The translations under genes and the position numbers were made by a program. A model generated the notes under the pieces. That model did not search any database. It was not told the DNA's origin and worked only from the letters and a program-made list of their open reading frames with translations. From Gemmobacter sp. (GTDB lineage: Bacteria; Pseudomonadota; Alphaproteobacteria; Rhodobacterales; Rhodobacteraceae): a DNA stretch of 8,695 nucleotides. Shown here one piece after another: positions 6,716 to 8,695 of the stretch; position 1 is the stretch's first letter; the number at the start of each line of letters is the position of its first letter. Where the stretch lies: contig JAUSPL010000061.1 of NCBI GenBank assembly GCA_030656535.1, positions 1 through 8,695 on the forward strand, written 5' to 3'.

Positions 6716-7942
6716 ATGACGCGCGATGGGGTTTTGGACAGTCGGTATTCCTGGGTCAGACTGGGGATCACCTTGGCGATTGCCACGGTGGGCAATGTTG
6801 GCATGTGGTCAATCATCGTCATCATGCCCGCTGTGCAGGCCGAGTTCGGGGTCGCGCGGGCGGATGCGTCGTTGCCGTATACGCTGACCATGATCGGGTT
6901 TGCGCTGGGCAATCTGTTGATCGGGCGCGCGGTGGACCGCTATGGCGTGACCTATGCCTTGATCGGGGCGGCGGCGGCGATCAGCGCCGGGTTCGGGCTG
7001 GCCGCGTTGTCTGGGTCGCTTTGGACATTGTCGCTGGTGCAGTTTCTGATCGGTCTGGGGTCTGCCGCCAGCTTTGGCCCGTTGATCGCGGATGTGTCGC
7101 ACTGGTTCTATCGCCGTCGCGGGATAGCAGTGGCAATTGCAGCCAGTGGCAATTACCTGTCCGGTGCGATCTGGCCGATGCTGATGGCGGGTGTCCTTGC
7201 TGACCACGGGTGGCGAACCGTCTATGGTTTGCTGGCGGTCCTGGTGGTTGTGATCATGATGCCGCTGGCGCTGTTGATCCGGCGCCGCGTTCCGGCAGAT
7301 GCCGCCGCACGTGCCGATACAATGGCAAGCCAGAACGCCCGCATTGCGGCGTTTTCCCCGCGCAACCTGCAGATGCTGCTTGGCTTGGCGGGCATCGGGT
7401 GCTGTGTTGCGATGTCGATGCCGCAGGTTCACATCGTGTCGTTCTGCGTTGATCTTGGGTATGGTCCCGCGGTGGGTGCGGAAATGCTGTCGCTGATGCT
7501 GATGGGTGGCGTGGTGTCTCGGTTGATTTCCGGGTTGGTGGCAGACCGGATGGGCGGGGTGCGGACCTTGCTGATCGGGTCTGCGCTGCAATGTGTGGCG
7601 CTGTTTCTGTACCTGCCGTTCGATGGTCTGGTGTCTCTTTACATCGTCAGTCTGGTCTTTGGCCTGGCGCAGGGGGGCATCGTGCCGTCCTATGCCCTGA
7701 TCGTGCGAGAATACATGCCCGCCCGCGAAGCCGGTGCCCGGGTCGGATTTGTCATCATGGCCACCATACTTGGAATGGCGCTGGGCGGCTGGATGACCGG
7801 GTGGATTTATGACCTGACCGGTTCGTACCAGATGGCCTTCCTGAATGGCATTGCATGGAATTTCCTGAATATCGGAATCATGCTGATGATCTTGCTCAAG
7901 TCACGCAGCCCGCGCCGCTCTGCGCCCGGACTGACCGCATGA
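6716..7942 (+). CDS. Major facilitator superfamily (MFS) transporter
   Basis: A 408-residue inner-membrane carrier with about twelve hydrophobic segments (roughly 15-37, 52-72, 80-100, 102-122, 137-160, 166-188, 217-240, 252-275, 281-303, 305-330, 340-362, 370-394) and a hydrophilic central loop at 189-216. The MFS motif A is at 65-77, GNLLIGRAVDRYG, between helices 2 and 3, with its partial repeat SGLVADRMGG (262-271) in the second half. Arrangement and size resemble monocarboxylate/oxalate-formate-type MFS carriers, suggesting an organic anion, but this is weak inference. Start: ATG 6716 precedes the first helix by 14 residues; no Shine-Dalgarno is apparent, and TTG 6734 is an alternative. 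It follows the CoA-transferase on the same strand after 203 bases, so it may have its own promoter. Convergent with the isochorismatase-like gene. Confidence 0.92.
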   Translation: MTRDGVLDSRYSWVRLGITLAIATVGNVGMWSIIVIMPAVQAEFGVARADASLPYTLTMIGFALGNLLIGRAVDRYGVTYALIGAAAAISAGFGLAALSGSLWTLSLVQFLIGLGSAASFGPLIADVSHWFYRRRGIAVAIAASGNYLSGAIWPMLMAGVLADHGWRTVYGLLAVLVVVIMMPLALLIRRRVPADAAARADTMASQNARIAAFSPRNLQMLLGLAGIGCCVAMSMPQVHIVSFCVDLGYGPAVGAEMLSLMLMGGVVSRLISGLVADRMGGVRTLLIGSALQCVALFLYLPFDGLVSLYIVSLVFGLAQGGIVPSYALIVREYMPAREAGARVGFVIMATILGMALGGWMTGWIYDLTGSYQMAFLNGIAWNFLNIGIMLMILLKSRSPRRSAPGLTA

Positions 7943-7960
7943 TCCGTGATCTGATCTTAT

Positions 7961-8003
7961 GGGCCACTGCGGCCCCCCGGCAGGGTCAGATCGCCCCTGC
8001 CGG
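7961..8003. terminator. Bidirectional terminator-like hairpins between MFS and isochorismatase-like genes
   Basis: The main structure is a perfect 9-bp inverted repeat, CCGGCAGGG at 7977-7985 and CCCTGCCGG at 7995-8003, with a 9-base loop. A smaller one precedes it: GGGCC at 7961-7965 and GGCCC at 7971-7975. They fill the gap between two convergent genes, where a shared terminator is expected. No U-run follows on either strand. Confidence 0.6.
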
Positions 8004-8038
8004 TGATACGACGACCTAAGACGCCGCCTGGTGTCGGT

Positions 8039-8656
8039 CTAGCCGCCCAGCAACCCCGCCATTTCGTTCGTTCGACGCAGATCGCCAAAGGCGACGGCGA
8101 CATTGATCAGCGCGGCCTGATGTTCATCGTCGCTTGTGGTGGCGTTGGCGTCCTCGACGAACACCACCTTGTAGCCGATCATCATCGCGTCCCGCGCGGT
8201 GCTTTCGCAGCAACGGTTGGTCAGGGTGCCGGCAATGATCAGGGTGTCGATGCAGCGTGTCCGCAACACCGCATCCAGATCGCTGGCACCCTGGATCAGG
8301 GCAGAAAACCGGGTCTTGTCGATCACCAGGTCATCAGCGGCCACATCCAGCCCGTCAGCCAGCGCGTGCAGGTCTGACCCGGCAGTCAACGCCGCAAGGT
8401 GCTGCGCGCCGAAGTCAGGGGTGGCGAAGTGGCTGTAGAACAACGGCCAGCTGTTGACCCCGTCACGGTCCCACGCGGTCATCCGCACCCAGATCACCGG
8501 AACCCCGGCCGCACGGCAAACCTGTGCCAGGTGGTTTATGTTGGGGATGATCGCGCGGGCCAGCGGTACCTCGATCGGGGCGCCGGGGGCGCAGAAGGCG
8601 CGCTGCATGTCGATCACCACCAGCGCTGTGCGGGCGGGCTTCAGTGACTCGAACAT
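8039..8656 (-). CDS. Isochorismatase-family cysteine hydrolase
   Basis: A 205-residue alpha/beta hydrolase of the isochorismatase-like (cysteine hydrolase) family, which includes isochorismatase, nicotinamidase, N-carbamoylsarcosine amidase, biuret hydrolase and RutB. The triad is complete: Asp16 in TALVVIDMQRAF, Lys114 in VIDKTRFSA and nucleophile Cys149 in GTLTNRCCESTARDA. The residue after the nucleophile, usually Val, is a second cysteine (Cys150). No signal peptide, so cytosolic. Length is typical. Start: ATG 8656 gives the usual short lead to the first strand; the frame is open upstream to the window edge and no clear Shine-Dalgarno is seen, so an upstream start is not excluded. It converges on the MFS gene; what lies upstream is outside the window. 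Substrate unknown; many relatives cleave C-N bonds of amides or ureides. Confidence 0.92.
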   Translation of the reverse strand: MFESLKPARTALVVIDMQRAFCAPGAPIEVPLARAIIPNINHLAQVCRAAGVPVIWVRMTAWDRDGVNSWPLFYSHFATPDFGAQHLAALTAGSDLHALADGLDVAADDLVIDKTRFSALIQGASDLDAVLRTRCIDTLIIAGTLTNRCCESTARDAMMIGYKVVFVEDANATTSDDEHQAALINVAVAFGDLRRTNEMAGLLGG

Positions 8657-8695
8657 GTGAAACCGGCCCCGACGGGAGACAATTCGGGCGCGGAT

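Noticed and set aside
6809..7591. 260-codon minus-strand frame opposite the MFS gene
   Set aside because: Composition dominated by Gln, His, Arg and Pro, the usual mirror of a hydrophobic membrane protein; no domain.

Overview
The window is high-GC, densely coding DNA that looks like the chromosome of an alphaproteobacterium, most likely Rhodobacterales. The grounds are codon bias strongly favouring G/C at third positions, a UbiH-type hydroxylase with a Rhodobacterales-like N-terminus, and a divergent mutY / dciA (DUF721)-dsbA block of the kind I recall from that order. This lineage call is inference from protein character, not from a search. I see no rRNA, tRNA, CRISPR array, insertion sequence, integrase or phage gene.

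Layout, left to right. (1) The 5' part of a minus-strand UbiH/COQ6-type FAD hydroxylase runs off the left edge. (2) Divergent from it is a plus-strand amidase-signature hydrolase with an intact Lys-Ser-Ser triad. It converges on (3) a minus-strand group of three genes, in transcription order mutY, a stand-alone Lrp/AsnC ligand-binding domain, and a short-chain dehydrogenase. The last two are 2 bases apart. The convergent junction holds an 11-bp perfect hairpin that includes the last codons of the dehydrogenase. (4) Divergent from mutY, behind a good sigma70-like promoter, is a plus-strand operon: dciA (DnaB helicase loader family), a DsbA-like periplasmic thiol oxidoreductase, and a class III (CaiB/BaiF) CoA-transferase. 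(5) About 200 bases later a 12-TM major facilitator transporter follows on the same strand. (6) It converges on a minus-strand isochorismatase-family cysteine hydrolase, with a 9-bp perfect hairpin between them.

How the genes fit together. Housekeeping functions (quinone biosynthesis, DNA repair, replication, periplasmic thiol chemistry) are mixed with small-molecule catabolic enzymes: amidase, dehydrogenase, CoA-transferase, transporter and isochorismatase-like hydrolase. CoA-transferase plus transporter could handle import and CoA activation of an organic acid, and the two hydrolases both cleave amide-type bonds in many relatives, but nothing in the sequence fixes a substrate or proves one pathway. 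All genes inside the window look intact; the only candidate lesion is the short C-terminus of the CoA-transferase.

I found no clearly new multi-gene system. The points worth a second look are the RAM-only regulator coupled to a dehydrogenase, the CoA-transferase attached to the dciA-dsbA operon and its abrupt end, the terminator-like hairpin overlapping a coding end, and an extra cysteine pair in the DsbA-like protein.
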